A stretch of DNA of 64,000 nucleotides from NCBI RefSeq assembly GCF_002119525.1, contig NZ_CP017916.1, positions 1,302,001 to 1,366,000 on the forward strand, read 5' to 3'. Made by a program: the position numbers and the translations under genes. Positions 46,278 through 55,799 of this stretch are shown here, one piece after another (position 1 is the first letter of the stretch; each line of letters opens with the position of its first letter). The DNA is from Vibrio syngnathi (GTDB lineage: Bacteria > Pseudomonadota > Gammaproteobacteria > Enterobacterales > Vibrionaceae). The notes beneath the pieces were generated by a model, which worked only from the letters and a program-made list of their open reading frames with translations, was not told where the DNA came from and ran no database searches.

Positions 46278-47393
46278 ATGTTTGATCAAATAAAAGACTT
46301 CATAAATCCAAGCAAGAATCCCGATCTTACTCAGGCTCATGAATACCAGCGTCAGCATCTGCCGACATTGTGGCTGTTGGGGAAAACGGGGGCGGGCAAG
46401 TCATCGTTTATTCAAGCAATCACAGGTGACTCTTCTGTTGAAGTTGGCAATGGTTTTGCGCCTTGTACCATGACGGCGATGTCGTATGAGTTTCCTCAAA
46501 TTAAGCCGGTAATGAGATTCCTCGATACCAGAGGACTAAGCGAAGCGAATTACGATGCGAAAGAGGATCTGGAAGAGATTGGTCAGGCAGGTAATGCGTT
46601 AGTCGTTGTAATGAAAGCCGACGAACCTGAACAATCCGCTGTGCTTGCGGCTCTAAAACAGATTAAGAAACAGAAGAAGATTAAACACTTGTTGCTGGTT
46701 CATACTGCGGTCTTGTCCTCCAGTGAAACAGACCGAGCAAGGCAGATTCAGTTCAACACCAACCAAGTAGAAAAGGTTTGGGGTAAAGGGTTTGAGTCGG
46801 TATCGGTCGATTTTGAAGTTGATGGCAACGCTACCTCTAACAGCGAAGCGGTTTACAACTATGACATCTTGTTAGAAAAGCTGACCAGTATTCTTCCTGT
46901 TATAGGGATGATGGTGCAAGACAAAGAGCATTCCACGCAAGAAGAAGCCAACTTTGATCAAGTAGAAAACGAAGTGCTTTGGTATTCGGGAAGTGCGGCA
47001 GCGAGCGACCTGATTCCGGGTGTTGGTTTGGTGTCGGTACCTGCGATTCAAGCGAAAATGCTACATAGTTTAGCGAATCAATATGGGGTCGAGTGGAACA
47101 AGAGAGTCTTCAGTGAGCTGATAGGCACTCTGGGAAGCAGCTTTGCTTTGCAATACGGAATGAAGCTAGGCACTCGACAGCTGATAAAGCTGATTCCAGT
47201 TTATGGTCAAACGGTAGGGGCGGTGGCTGCAGCGGCAATGAGTTTCGGCACCTCTTATGGCTTAGGTCGCGCGGCTTGTTTCTACTTCTATCATAAGAAC
47301 AAAGGCGAAGAAGTGTCTGAACAAGAGATGCAGAAGATCTACAAAGAATCCCTGAAAAAAGGAAAGGCGGCGTCGGGCTATGAAGAAAATTAG
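46278..47393 (+). CDS. GTPase with C-terminal DUF697-like domain
   Basis: About 371 residues. The P-loop GKTGAGKSS is at residues 35-43, switch II DTRG near 81, then a helical and glycine-rich C-terminal region (PGVGLVSVPAIQAKMLHSL, YGQTVGAVAAAAMSFGTSYG) typical of DUF697, thought to sit at the membrane. I prefer the ATG at 46278; a TTG at 46227 would add 17 residues. Its last 14 bases overlap the start of a second GTPase gene, so the two are co-translated and probably work together. The cellular role is unknown. Confidence 0.8.
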   Translation: MFDQIKDFINPSKNPDLTQAHEYQRQHLPTLWLLGKTGAGKSSFIQAITGDSSVEVGNGFAPCTMTAMSYEFPQIKPVMRFLDTRGLSEANYDAKEDLEEIGQAGNALVVVMKADEPEQSAVLAALKQIKKQKKIKHLLLVHTAVLSSSETDRARQIQFNTNQVEKVWGKGFESVSVDFEVDGNATSNSEAVYNYDILLEKLTSILPVIGMMVQDKEHSTQEEANFDQVENEVLWYSGSAAASDLIPGVGLVSVPAIQAKMLHSLANQYGVEWNKRVFSELIGTLGSSFALQYGMKLGTRQLIKLIPVYGQTVGAVAAAAMSFGTSYGLGRAACFYFYHKNKGEEVSEQEMQKIYKESLKKGKAASGYEEN

Positions 47394-49080
47394 AAACCTA
47401 TTTCGATTACTGGCGGTGCTATCGAGCGGCCGTTGGGGCATTGCCCTGATTTCGGCCATCTTCCCAAGCATTATCATGATGGGTTTTGGTGTCTTCTTGG
47501 CGATCAAATACGGTTACCTACTCGAAATGTCGATTGCCATTGCCGTGAGTACCTTGGTATTCACCATTCCTTTGTTTATTTCTAGCCGTTCTTCTCGCGA
47601 TTCTTCAAGCCGCTCTTCACGCCGATCTTCAAGTACGGAGCCCTTCTCAAATAAAGAGAGCGACGGCCTTGGCGAAGATGCTTCTGAATCTGAATCACAA
47701 CATAACAAAGCTGATATCAACGATGCATTGGTTAAGGCTTCGACTGATTGGTCTCAAAAAGAACTGTCGATCTGGAATGATTCAAAACACCATGTACGCC
47801 AACAATTAATGGTCGACATAGAGTGGGGCAACCTAGACCAAACCGGTTTAGAGGTACTTGAGTTTGTGGCCAAAAAGTTTGATAAAAAATCGCTCGATTT
47901 TTCGATTCCTGAAGGGCTTAAGCTATTTGAAGAGGTCAGCCGCCGTTACAAGTTGGTGGTGAAAGAACACATTCCCGGCATTGAATACCTTAAGGTTTCT
48001 TACATTAAGGCGGGCTACGAAGCCTATGATAAATATGGCGAGCTAGGGCAGAAGATCGTTAAGGCCGCTATTTGGGGGAATCACCTCAAAAACCTCTATT
48101 TGAACCCGCTAAAAGTTGTTTCTGATTTAGGGAGAGATCAAGCGACATCTTCAATGACAAGAGGTGTGGTTGATGACATGCAATACGCCGCTAAACAAGC
48201 CTTATTAGATGAAGTGGCGGCGGTGGCGATTGACCTCTACAGCGGACGTTTCAGCATTGAAGATGAAGCACTTAAAGCGTCCGATGTTTCTGAACTCGAC
48301 GAACAACGCTTTGCTCCTGAATTAGAGCCTGTGCGAATCGTGCTGGTGGGGCAAACCAGCTCTGGTAAATCTTCACTGATTAATGCGCTTAAGCAAGAGT
48401 TGGTTGCAGAAGTGGATGTGCTGCCATCAACCGACACTTCAACCGTATACAACGCGTTTGTCGACGACAATGATGTTCGCGTGGTTGATCTTCAGGGGCT
48501 TGATGGCAATCCTAAAACCGAAGCCTTAATGCTGAAAGAGATGACCCAAGCAGATGTGGTGCTATGGGTGCTTAAAGCCAATCAATCTGCACGTGATTTG
48601 GATAAGCAATTGAAAGATAGATTTGATGCTTTCTATGACGATCCTAAGAACATCTCACGCAAGAAGCCGATTGTGGTGTCGGTTGTGAATCAGGTAGACA
48701 GATTAAAGCCTGTAGACGATTGGCAACCACCGTATGACTTAGAGAATCCAACATCGACCAAAGCGAAGATCATTGCTCAAGCACTCGAATACAACCATAT
48801 ATTGCTGCAGTCTGATATCGTGTTGCCGCTCGCTATTGCGCCAGAAAAGGCGGATTTTGGCTTAGAAGCACTCAAGCAGATGCTAATCGAAGGCATAGCT
48901 GATGCTAATAATGTGCAAAGAAACCGCCAACGTTTGGAGGCAATGAAACGGGGAACGTCGGTTAAAGGTCAACTGAACAAAGTAGTGAAGGCCGGTAAGA
49001 AGGTCGCACCAAGTGCACTGAAAGCTGCGACACCGAAGTTAGCTGAAATGGCAATTAAACAAGTGGTTAAGAAGAAGTAA
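47380..49080 (+). CDS. Membrane-anchored GTPase with Ser/Arg-rich linker
   Basis: 566 residues. Two membrane spans lie at about 18-70, then a Ser/Arg-rich stretch (SSRDSSSRSSRRSSS, about 72-88), an acidic segment, a helical region (about 110-310) and a GTPase domain at about 318-520: P-loop GQTSSGKSS (324-332), DLQGLDG as switch II and NQVD as the G4 motif. A Lys-rich tail ends the protein (VVKKK). It overlaps the upstream GTPase gene by 14 bases. This is a dynamin/Era-like GTPase of the inner membrane with unknown job; the pair suggests a two-GTPase machine. Confidence 0.8.
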   Translation: MKKIRNLFRLLAVLSSGRWGIALISAIFPSIIMMGFGVFLAIKYGYLLEMSIAIAVSTLVFTIPLFISSRSSRDSSSRSSRRSSSTEPFSNKESDGLGEDASESESQHNKADINDALVKASTDWSQKELSIWNDSKHHVRQQLMVDIEWGNLDQTGLEVLEFVAKKFDKKSLDFSIPEGLKLFEEVSRRYKLVVKEHIPGIEYLKVSYIKAGYEAYDKYGELGQKIVKAAIWGNHLKNLYLNPLKVVSDLGRDQATSSMTRGVVDDMQYAAKQALLDEVAAVAIDLYSGRFSIEDEALKASDVSELDEQRFAPELEPVRIVLVGQTSSGKSSLINALKQELVAEVDVLPSTDTSTVYNAFVDDNDVRVVDLQGLDGNPKTEALMLKEMTQADVVLWVLKANQSARDLDKQLKDRFDAFYDDPKNISRKKPIVVSVVNQVDRLKPVDDWQPPYDLENPTSTKAKIIAQALEYNHILLQSDIVLPLAIAPEKADFGLEALKQMLIEGIADANNVQRNRQRLEAMKRGTSVKGQLNKVVKAGKKVAPSALKAATPKLAEMAIKQVVKKK

Positions 49081-49279
49081 GTCATTCACTGCGAATACGG
49101 TTCTGGTGGGGCTTGAGGCTCATCAGAACTTAGCTATTCTAGATCGGCGATTTTTAGTGCTTGGCTTTATTAGAAGATAGCTTTTTAGAAAACAGTCATC
49201 TTCGCCCCTTATTAGAGAGGTATTGAGTTTAAAAGAGATTCGATATTATTAAGTAACTCGCTGAACTAGTTTAATAGTA

Positions 49280-49307
49280 TATAAACGGCTGTGATTCACA
49301 GTTTATA
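49280..49307. promoter_or_regulatory. Extended palindrome upstream of the tna region
   Basis: TATAAACGGCTGTGA and TCACAGTTTATA form an imperfect inverted repeat centred on TGTGATTCACA. The CRP-like halves are only one base apart, so it is not a standard CRP site. It could be an operator for another dimeric regulator. Confidence 0.35.
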
Positions 49308-49336
49308 TAACATGCTATCGTATTTAATTATCATTC

Positions 49337-49355
49337 TAAATGTTGATCACATTTA
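49337..49355. promoter_or_regulatory. Possible CRP half-site upstream of tnaC
   Basis: GATCACATTT is a perfect right half of the CRP consensus about 90 bases upstream of the tnaC-like leader. The left half is poor. tna operons are commonly CRP-activated, which makes this plausible but unproven. Confidence 0.35.
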
Positions 49356-49436
49356 TACTTTTCTAAACTGTATTTATAAAACAATTGCACTATATTTAAA
49401 TTTCGGATCATCTTGATTTCAACGTAGGGATATATT

Positions 49437-49535
49437 GTGAACATGTATCTGAAATGGCAATCAACAACATGGCTAACCTTGTTAGCTTGGTATACCTTAG
49501 ATCACCAGCTCTCGTTCCGCCTTTCTTCAGAGTAG
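49437..49535 (+). CDS. tnaC: tnaC-like tryptophanase leader peptide
   Basis: A short frame of 30-32 codons about 300 bases upstream of tnaA. GTG at 49437 has AGGGA six bases upstream; ATG at 49443 is the alternative. It contains WYTLD, matching the Trp-x3-Asp spacing of the TnaC stalling motif (WFNID in E. coli). The C-rich, hairpin-prone stretch after its stop (GCGTCACGCGCCAGC) could be a Rho loading region. The usual final Pro is absent: the frame ends QLSFRLSSE. It probably acts in tryptophan-induced antitermination, but the missing proline is puzzling. Confidence 0.55.
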   Translation: MNMYLKWQSTTWLTLLAWYTLDHQLSFRLSSE

Positions 49536-49839
49536 TACCCTCTAGGCGTCACGCGCCAGCAAAGCAGCGCGCTTTGTTTACCTATCAGCAGCTTTGATAA
49601 CCTTTGAACGCATGAATGTCGCACTTATTATTTCGTGCAGAATATTCGTTGTTTTGTCGTTCTCGCTAATTATCTCAGCCTCTGTTTAGGTTCGATTAAT
49701 AACTAATTATTTAACTTGTTTATTTTCATTGTTAATTTCCGTCTATCTTTATGCGGAGCTATTAAATTAATGGTGAGGATTCGTGACATCTAAAGAAAAT
49801 AGATTTCGACCTGATCGGAATGTATAGAAAGGTACTATT

Positions 49840-51312
49840 ATGGAAAACTTCAAACATCTACCAGAACCGTTTCGTATTCGTGTTGTAGAACCAGTAAAAA
49901 GAACAACCTCTGCATATCGTGAACAAGCCATTGTTGACGCGGGCATGAACCCATTCTTACTGGATAGTGATGATGTGTTTATCGACTTACTGACAGACAG
50001 CGGTACAGGTTCTATCACCCAACGTATGCAAGCCGCGATGTTAATGGGGGATGAAGCTTACAGTGGTAGCCGCAGTTACTATGCATTGTCGAATGCGGTT
50101 AAGGATATCTTCGGTTACGAGTTGACGATTCCAACACACCAAGGGCGCGGCGCAGAGCAGATCTACATTCCTGTTCTTATCAAGAAGCGTGAAATGGAAA
50201 AGGGACTCGATCGCAGCAAAATGGTCGCTCTGTCGAACTACTTCTTCGATACAACACAAGGTCACACCCAAGTGAATTGCTGTGTGGCAAAGAACGTTTA
50301 TACCAAAGAAGCGTTCGATACCTCTGTGAATGCGGACTTCAAAGGCAACTTCGATGTGGCGAAGCTGGAAGAAGCGATCTTAGAAGCGGGCGCGGCTAAT
50401 GTTCCTTACATTGTGAGTACCATTACTTGTAACTCTGCTGGTGGACAGCCAGTGTCCATCGCCAATCTAAAAGCCGTTTATGAAATTGCTCAGAAGTACG
50501 ATATTCCTGTGATCATGGACTCGGCACGTTACGCTGAAAATGCCTACTTCATTCAACAACGAGAAGCGGGTTATCAAGATTGGACAATCGAACAGATCAC
50601 GCGTGAGTCTTACAAATACGCGGATGGCTTAGCCATGTCTGCTAAGAAAGATGCCATGGTACAAATGGGCGGCTTGTTGTGCTTTAAAGACGACTCTTTC
50701 ATGGATGTGTACACAGAGTGTCGAACCTTGTGTGTCGTACAAGAAGGCTTCCCAACCTATGGTGGCTTAGAAGGCGGCGCGATGGAGCGTCTTGCGGTTG
50801 GCCTTTATGACGGCATGCGCCAAGATTGGTTAGAGTACCGTATTGGTCAGGTTCAATACTTAGTTGATGGCTTAGAAGCGATGGGTATCGTGTGCCAGCA
50901 AGCAGGTGGTCACGCTGCGTTTGTGGATGCGGGTAAACTACTTCCACACATTCCAGCAGGTCAGTTCCCAGCACATGCTTTGGCGTGCGAGTTGTACAAA
51001 GTCGCGGGTATCAGAGCGGTTGAGATTGGCTCATTGCTGCAAGGTCGCGACCCAGCAACCGGTGAACAACACCCATGCCCTGCAGAGTTATTGCGCCTTA
51101 CCATTCCTCGCGCGACCTACACACAAACTCACATGGACTTCATCATCGAAGCATTTGAAAAAGTGAAAGAGAATGCAGGACAAGTGAAAGGGCTCGACTT
51201 TACCTACGAGCCGCCTGTGTTAAGACACTTTACTGCGCGCTTGAAAGAGGTAGAGACCAGCGAGAAACAAACAGAAAAAAAGAACGAACAAACGCTCGAA
51301 GAAGCATTTTAA
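49840..51312 (+). CDS. tnaA: Tryptophanase
   Basis: PLP enzyme splitting tryptophan into indole, pyruvate and ammonia; 490 residues versus about 471 in E. coli. Almost the whole chain is typical ([50 protein letters not shown]). The PLP lysine is Lys270 in [12 protein letters not shown]. The C-terminus carries an extra charged tail (about residues 470-490, [14 protein letters not shown]). It is preceded by a tnaC-like leader and followed by a terminator, with no tnaB permease in the window. Confidence 0.96.
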   Translation: MENFKHLPEPFRIRVVEPVKRTTSAYREQAIVDAGMNPFLLDSDDVFIDLLTDSGTGSITQRMQAAMLMGDEAYSGSRSYYALSNAVKDIFGYELTIPTHQGRGAEQIYIPVLIKKREMEKGLDRSKMVALSNYFFDTTQGHTQVNCCVAKNVYTKEAFDTSVNADFKGNFDVAKLEEAILEAGAANVPYIVSTITCNSAGGQPVSIANLKAVYEIAQKYDIPVIMDSARYAENAYFIQQREAGYQDWTIEQITRESYKYADGLAMSAKKDAMVQMGGLLCFKDDSFMDVYTECRTLCVVQEGFPTYGGLEGGAMERLAVGLYDGMRQDWLEYRIGQVQYLVDGLEAMGIVCQQAGGHAAFVDAGKLLPHIPAGQFPAHALACELYKVAGIRAVEIGSLLQGRDPATGEQHPCPAELLRLTIPRATYTQTHMDFIIEAFEKVKENAGQVKGLDFTYEPPVLRHFTARLKEVETSEKQTEKKNEQTLEEAF

Positions 51313-51350
51313 AATAAAAACATAAGCGAATAGTCACTAGAACCCTAATC

Positions 51351-51380
51351 AAAGGCTCCCTCGGGAGCCTTTTCTTTTTT
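51351..51380 (+). terminator. Terminator of tnaA
   Basis: AAGGCTCCC-GGGAGCCTT stem with a TTTTCTTTTTT tail, about 40 bases after the stop. Confidence 0.88.
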
Positions 51381-51415
51381 GGATGATTGGGGAGTTATGT
51401 CGTTAAACAGCTAAT

Positions 51416-51463
51416 CCTTTAAGCCTTTAAGCCTTTAAGCCTTTAAGCCTTTACGCTTTTAAG
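51416..51463. repeat. CCTTTAAG octamer tandem repeat
   Basis: Four near-perfect copies of CCTTTAAG followed by diverged copies (CCTTTACG, CTTTTAAG). It is a simple-sequence array in the spacer between tnaA and the LysR gene, likely prone to length change. Confidence 0.8.
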
Positions 51464-51502
51464 CTCTTAACCCGTTAATCATTTAGGCCTTTAGATGTTG
51501 AA

Positions 51503-52387
51503 CTACGCTTGTTTGTTTTTTAGGGTGGATTTCAACATTTGGAATAGCCATTGATTCAAAGGCGCGTCTTTCTGTGAACGACGGCAGCTCATCACATAAC
51601 CCACATCGATCGTTAGTTTTTCGGGCAAATCAATACTACGACAGCCTTCTGGTACGCTGCCATTGAGGGTGATACCAAAATAGTCGGATTTGAACACAAC
51701 ATCGTGAATCATCGCAGGGTGATCGACTTCCACTCTTGGGTTTACGTGAAATCCGATATTTCTAAGGCGATCAAGGATCGGGTATTTATTGTCATTCCAT
51801 CCCGGGGTTTTAAATAGAATGATTGGGTAGTTGGCGAGCGACTCAAAGTCTTTCGCTGGATGATCCTCTCTCACGAAGAACACCACTTTTCCTTTGCCGA
51901 ATTCCATTTGAGAAATTGACTGTGGCAAGGTTTCATCAAAGTAATGAACCGCTATGGATTCTTCGCCGTCGATGAGCCTGTTCCTCACATTGCTTCCCCA
52001 CCGAACGAATGAGTAGTGAGCATGCGGGGCTTCTTTACTCAGAGCAAAGTAGAGCTTCGAGCCAAAGCGCTCCCAGAACAAGGTATTTGCGTAGATTTTG
52101 ATATCACCTTGGTAAGTTTCTGGCGAAAATACTTGGTGTTTAATGGCTTCAACGCTGCTCAAGATCTGCTCAAAATTTTCGATGTTGGTTTCAACAAAAG
52201 TCGTGGGTTCAAACCCGTGTTTGGTTTGAATGAACAGTGGATCGTCGAGCTGCAACTTTAACTTCGAGAGGTTCTTGCTGATCGCCCCAGAGGTTTTTCC
52301 TAGCGACTCCGCAACCAGTCCAACATTGCGAAGTTCATACATACGCTTGATGACGAGGATATTTTGAATGTCTAGATTGATGTCCAC
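51503..52387 (-). CDS. LysR family transcriptional regulator
   Basis: 294 residues with an N-terminal winged helix (MYELRNVGLVAESLGKTSGAISKNLSKLK) and a periplasmic-binding-like effector domain. The usual LysR helix is slightly unusual (TSGAISKNLSKL in place of TQSAVSRQI). It starts with GTG at 52387 after GGAGA. It faces away from the small secreted protein at 52644. The target and ligand are unknown. Confidence 0.85.
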   Translation of the reverse strand: MDINLDIQNILVIKRMYELRNVGLVAESLGKTSGAISKNLSKLKLQLDDPLFIQTKHGFEPTTFVETNIENFEQILSSVEAIKHQVFSPETYQGDIKIYANTLFWERFGSKLYFALSKEAPHAHYSFVRWGSNVRNRLIDGEESIAVHYFDETLPQSISQMEFGKGKVVFFVREDHPAKDFESLANYPIILFKTPGWNDNKYPILDRLRNIGFHVNPRVEVDHPAMIHDVVFKSDYFGITLNGSVPEGCRSIDLPEKLTIDVGYVMSCRRSQKDAPLNQWLFQMLKSTLKNKQA

Positions 52388-52643
52388 AGGCTCTCCAAAT
52401 GAATCCTTTTATAGGCAGTAATTTCGGTGCGGTAGGCGTACAGAAATTATGTGACTCTAATATCATAGTGGTAGTACAAAACAGATAAGACAGAACAGCG
52501 TCAGAACTTCGCTAATCCCTTGATTTTCCATTTGGTAAATCTTGCTTTTCCTCGAATGGCTTTCACTCAAGCGCTAAAGTTACCTCAACAAAGAAACACA
52601 GATACCAAACGAACAAATAATTAAAAATAATATGAGGTGATGT

Positions 52644-52883
52644 ATGAACAAGTTTATCGCACTTGGCTTGTTGGCTCTTTCAATGAACACAGCTTTCGCT
52701 GCTGACGGAACGTATGTCGGTACTATCGACATGGCAACGAGCGAAGCTAATCAAGTAAAGGCTGAGCGTGTTGAATCTGACTTAACACTTGAAGGAAGAA
52801 ATGAAGCTGCTTACGGTGGTTTAAAGTTTCAAACGAACATTACGCGAGACCAAGCGATTCAGTTGAATGGTCGTCGCGACTAA
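52644..52883 (+). CDS. Small secreted protein
   Basis: 79 residues with a clear signal peptide (MNKFIALGLLALSMNTAFA, cleavage before ADG). The mature 60 residues are polar (YVGTIDMATSEANQVKAE, LKFQTNITRDQAIQLNG) and have no cysteines. A good ribosome site (GAGGTGA) precedes the ATG. No family is recognised; a periplasmic or exported role is likely. Confidence 0.75.
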   Translation: MNKFIALGLLALSMNTAFAADGTYVGTIDMATSEANQVKAERVESDLTLEGRNEAAYGGLKFQTNITRDQAIQLNGRRD

Positions 52884-52938
52884 CGCTCACATCGTGCTTA
52901 CGATCGGGATGGGCTTGAACACCCAGCACATAGTTATG

Positions 52939-52970
52939 AAAATGCTACGCCCTTGGGTGTGGCATTTTTC
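52939..52970 (+). terminator. Terminator of the small secreted protein gene
   Basis: AATGCTACGCCC and GGGTGTGGCATT pair (with a wobble) and are followed by TTTTTC. Confidence 0.75.
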
Positions 52971-53125
52971 GTTATTGGTTTATGGAGTATTTTATAAACT
53001 CTAGTGGTCTAGCCTTGGCATGGTGTGTAACGTGTGGCATTTTGTGTTCCTATTAACTTTAATTCGTGACGAAGTGTGGGCTCAGCATGACACACGAGCA
53101 AACGAAGACTCGAAAAGGACTAGGA

Positions 53126-53443
53126 ATGAATCGAAAAGAAACGGGAATGATTCGTCATATTTTACTGATTAAGTTTAAACAAGATGCTGAAGCTTCTGAA
53201 ATAGAGAAACTGAAAGGACTGTTTGAAGCGATGCCCAGTAAGGTGGAAGGTGTTGCCTCGGTAGAGTGGGGCTTAAATGACAGTCCGGAAAACAAGAACC
53301 AAGGTTATACCCATTCCGTTTTAATGACGTTCGCAGATGAAGCGGGGCGTCAAAACTATCTTCCGCACCCAGAGCATGATGCGTTGAAAGATGTATTTCG
53401 CCCTTTGTTAGATGACATCATCGTGTTCGATTACTCCCTGTAA
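53126..53443 (+). CDS. Dabb (stress-responsive A/B barrel) domain protein
   Basis: About 105 residues forming a dimeric alpha/beta barrel of the Dabb family: MIRHILLIKFKQDAEASEI at the start, VASVEWGLNDSPENK and LPHPEHDALKDVFRPLLDDIIVFDY at the end. The ATG at 53126 was chosen for AAAGGA seven bases upstream; the domain itself begins at Met 53147, and a more upstream ATG (53066) lacks a ribosome site. Enzymatic activity in this family is varied and cannot be predicted. Confidence 0.8.
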   Translation: MNRKETGMIRHILLIKFKQDAEASEIEKLKGLFEAMPSKVEGVASVEWGLNDSPENKNQGYTHSVLMTFADEAGRQNYLPHPEHDALKDVFRPLLDDIIVFDYSL

Positions 53444-53494
53444 TCAGTTTTTCAGTGCGTCTCTATCTATCTTTAGTCATCTTTGATAATGAAG

Positions 53495-53525
53495 AGTTAG
53501 GGCTTGTGTGACTAAGCCCTAACTA
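53495..53525 (-). terminator. Terminator downstream of the DUF3103-like gene
   Basis: GTTAGGGCTT (53496-53505) pairs with AAGCCCTAAC (53514-53523), 10 bp and perfect, just past the minus-strand stop at 53539. The U tract is weak, and it may also serve the plus-strand Dabb gene. Confidence 0.6.
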
Positions 53526-53538
53526 AATGAGAAACGAC

Positions 53539-54798
53539 TTACTCTGTCGGCGAGATAGTCACAGGGGCAAACGATGCAACAGCATTACCGCCAGCGCCTG
53601 GGCGGTCTACATAAGGCGTGTTTTGCATTAAGTTGTAGTACACGTCTACAAAGTCATCGTCATTCACTAATACGCCATCAGGAATTACGTCGATAATCTT
53701 ACCTGTGATTTGCGGGATGATTGCATAGCCCTGAGCTTCAGGATCAGGAATCATATTGAGTATCTCTTCGGCAGCTTGCACCAAGAGTTTTGCTAACGCT
53801 TTATAGTCAGTACCATCATCCTGCTCCATCAAAATCATGTCCGCAGCACCCCAACGGTAGCGAGGCCAAAAGACGACGGTTTGATTTGGGTAATATGTTT
53901 GCTTGTCGTAATCGAGATAAGGCATATCAACGAGATCAATTTGTGGCTCTAAACGACTTGAATCGACACCTGTCACAATAGCGTAGATCTCCGCTTTACC
54001 TGAGATCCAAGGTTCTTGGTCTACTTCCAAACGAATCTGAGTTAATTGAGTTGTGCTTAACGGTTTTGGTTCAGGCTGGTCGACAAAAGCGAAAGCTCTA
54101 GCGTGATTGTTTTTGTTATTAAATTGACGACTATCACTGTCAGTATCGGCATTGATTTGTGTGGTTGTCCCTAGCTTTTGCATCTCAGCTTGCATCGCCA
54201 TTAAGCCTGCTTTGAGTTCTTCAGCACCATTGCTGTCCACAACAAACACAGGAACGTCAGGCATTTGGTACACGTCTAATTGATGAACTTGTCCGTATAC
54301 ATCATACGCTTCAATGTATTGCCAATTTGAATCATCGCCCGATGGTTCGAATGCAAATAATGGGTTCTCGCCATTTTTCCACGCTTGGATCATCGCTTCA
54401 TCAGCCATGCGAATCTCTAATACAGAGTCGCTAAAATCTTCAATACCTTTCATTTTACGATAGCTTAGGTCAGCTTCTTCCATCTCGTAAGAAAATGCAG
54501 AATAAGCTTGAGAAGCGCCAAGTGTGTCGAGTGAGGTTGATGGGTGTTTCTCTGTGATCTGATCTTTTAGTTGGATCTCAAGGTCGGAATAACGCTCGCT
54601 GATTTGCAAAGCCAAAGATTGTTTTTGCGCAGCACTGCTCTTTGTAATAGATGTGGGCTCTGAAATAAAGTGCAGCTCTGAAATAGAGTGTGGATCTACG
54701 GGAGAGATTGATTTTGCTGTGTCGATATTATTTGCATAAGACTGGAAGCCAACCACTGTCGTTGCAAGCGCCATACTGATAGAAAAAGATAGTCTCAT
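53539..54798 (-). CDS. Exported protein, DUF3103-like
   Basis: 419 residues starting with a signal peptide (MRLSFSISMALATTVVGFQSYA). The mature part is acidic, with a central region (VPVFVVDSNGAEELKAGL) and a C-terminal segment (YLDYDKQTYYPNQTVVFWPRY, QDDGTDYKALAKLLVQAAE). It resembles the DUF3103 family of secreted Vibrio proteins, but I assign this from memory of the family pattern. The function is unknown; it is probably periplasmic or secreted. Confidence 0.6.
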   Translation of the reverse strand: MRLSFSISMALATTVVGFQSYANNIDTAKSISPVDPHSISELHFISEPTSITKSSAAQKQSLALQISERYSDLEIQLKDQITEKHPSTSLDTLGASQAYSAFSYEMEEADLSYRKMKGIEDFSDSVLEIRMADEAMIQAWKNGENPLFAFEPSGDDSNWQYIEAYDVYGQVHQLDVYQMPDVPVFVVDSNGAEELKAGLMAMQAEMQKLGTTTQINADTDSDSRQFNNKNNHARAFAFVDQPEPKPLSTTQLTQIRLEVDQEPWISGKAEIYAIVTGVDSSRLEPQIDLVDMPYLDYDKQTYYPNQTVVFWPRYRWGAADMILMEQDDGTDYKALAKLLVQAAEEILNMIPDPEAQGYAIIPQITGKIIDVIPDGVLVNDDDFVDVYYNLMQNTPYVDRPGAGGNAVASFAPVTISPTE

Positions 54799-55273
54799 AT
54801 ATAACCCTTATTCGAATTCTTATATTGATAGAGTTTTTACTCTACAGCTCTAATCTATCAGTAATCTGAATAGGTTTGAAGTTGATCAGTGGTTTTTGTT
54901 TTGTTTTGTAGCTCAACTTTACCTGCAGGCTTATCCTTTAGTTTCTCCGGTATCATCACAGTACAAGTAAAAATTGCGTTCTAACAAGAATCTACGTTTA
55001 GAAGAAGGCAGTATAAAAAGTGCTCCCTATTTCGCTTTTCAATCAAGGAAGTAAGTGCAACTTTGTTGTGTCTGTAGCCTAGGGATGTTGCAAATTGAGA
55101 TCCATGATTGAGCTTGGTAAACGCCAAGTGTTGTTTGTCGGGCTTATACTTTATAGTTTCATAACCCGTTCTGTGTCGAAGGAATAAGTGAAACCTCTCG
55201 TGAGGGGTGACATGAGTTTTATGAGCCGACGAACTGACATGAAATAGATGTATGTGATGAATTAAGGATAATT
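54799..55273. other. Intergenic region without recognised features
   Basis: 475 AT-rich bases between the divergent DUF3103-like and GNAT genes. A short CCTCTC/GAGGGG hairpin near 55193 is the only visible structure. Confidence 0.4.
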
Positions 55274-55750
55274 ATGCCGGATATCTCCCTCCAACTTGAA
55301 CTTGCTAGCACTGACGATATCCAACAGTTGCAGAGCTCGGCACTCAGCGCATTTGCAGACGATGTGGAAAAATACGGTGCGTTCCCGCCAAACATAGAAT
55401 CAACAGAGTGGTTCCAAGCTGAGGTTAGTAAAGGCAACTTTTATAAAGTGCTGTACAACTGCGACTATGCTGGGGCGATTTGTGTAGAGTGTGGTGAGCA
55501 GAGCAGTATTGAGATCCGATATTTCTACATTGATGTTGAGTATCAAAATAAACATATTGGTTCTCAAGCGATGAGCCTTATTGAACACCAGTATTCGCAT
55601 ATCGCAAACTGGACTTTGTTCACCCCTTATCAGTCCTACAGAAACCACCATTTCTACGAAAAGTTAGGGTATATCAAAGTCGGTGAAGTTCAGCCAGACC
55701 AATCAGACGAGTTCAAATTGTTTGAATATTCAAAGAGCCATTTAAGTTGA
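55274..55750 (+). CDS. GNAT family N-acetyltransferase
   Basis: 158 residues with the GNAT fold. The acetyl-CoA loop region is EYQNKHIGSQAMSLIEHQY (about 94-112; Q/R-x-x-G-x-G/S variant), preceded by IEIRYFYIDVEY and followed by NHHFYEKLGYIKVGEV, a classic GNAT end. The substrate is unknown. The ATG follows AAGGATAA. The next gene starts 50 bases later on the same strand. Confidence 0.85.
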   Translation: MPDISLQLELASTDDIQQLQSSALSAFADDVEKYGAFPPNIESTEWFQAEVSKGNFYKVLYNCDYAGAICVECGEQSSIEIRYFYIDVEYQNKHIGSQAMSLIEHQYSHIANWTLFTPYQSYRNHHFYEKLGYIKVGEVQPDQSDEFKLFEYSKSHLS

Positions 55751-55799
55751 AATAGCGGCATATAAACCGTACACGGCAAAATTCAGCTAAGGGAATTAG

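Noticed and set aside
49101..49130. Hairpin after the second GTPase gene
   Set aside because: A GTTCTG...CAGAAC stem with several wobble pairs exists, but no T run follows, so I could not call it a terminator with confidence.
49290..49300. TGTGATTCACA as a CRP site
   Set aside because: The half-sites are one base apart instead of six. I list it only as part of a longer palindrome of unknown function.
51416..51463. CRISPR-like array
   Set aside because: The 8-bp units have no spacers; it is a simple tandem repeat.
52469..52479. TGGTAGTACAA as another alginate-regulon site
   Set aside because: One mismatch breaks the GT core symmetry, and the adjacent LysR and secreted-protein genes have no link to alginate.
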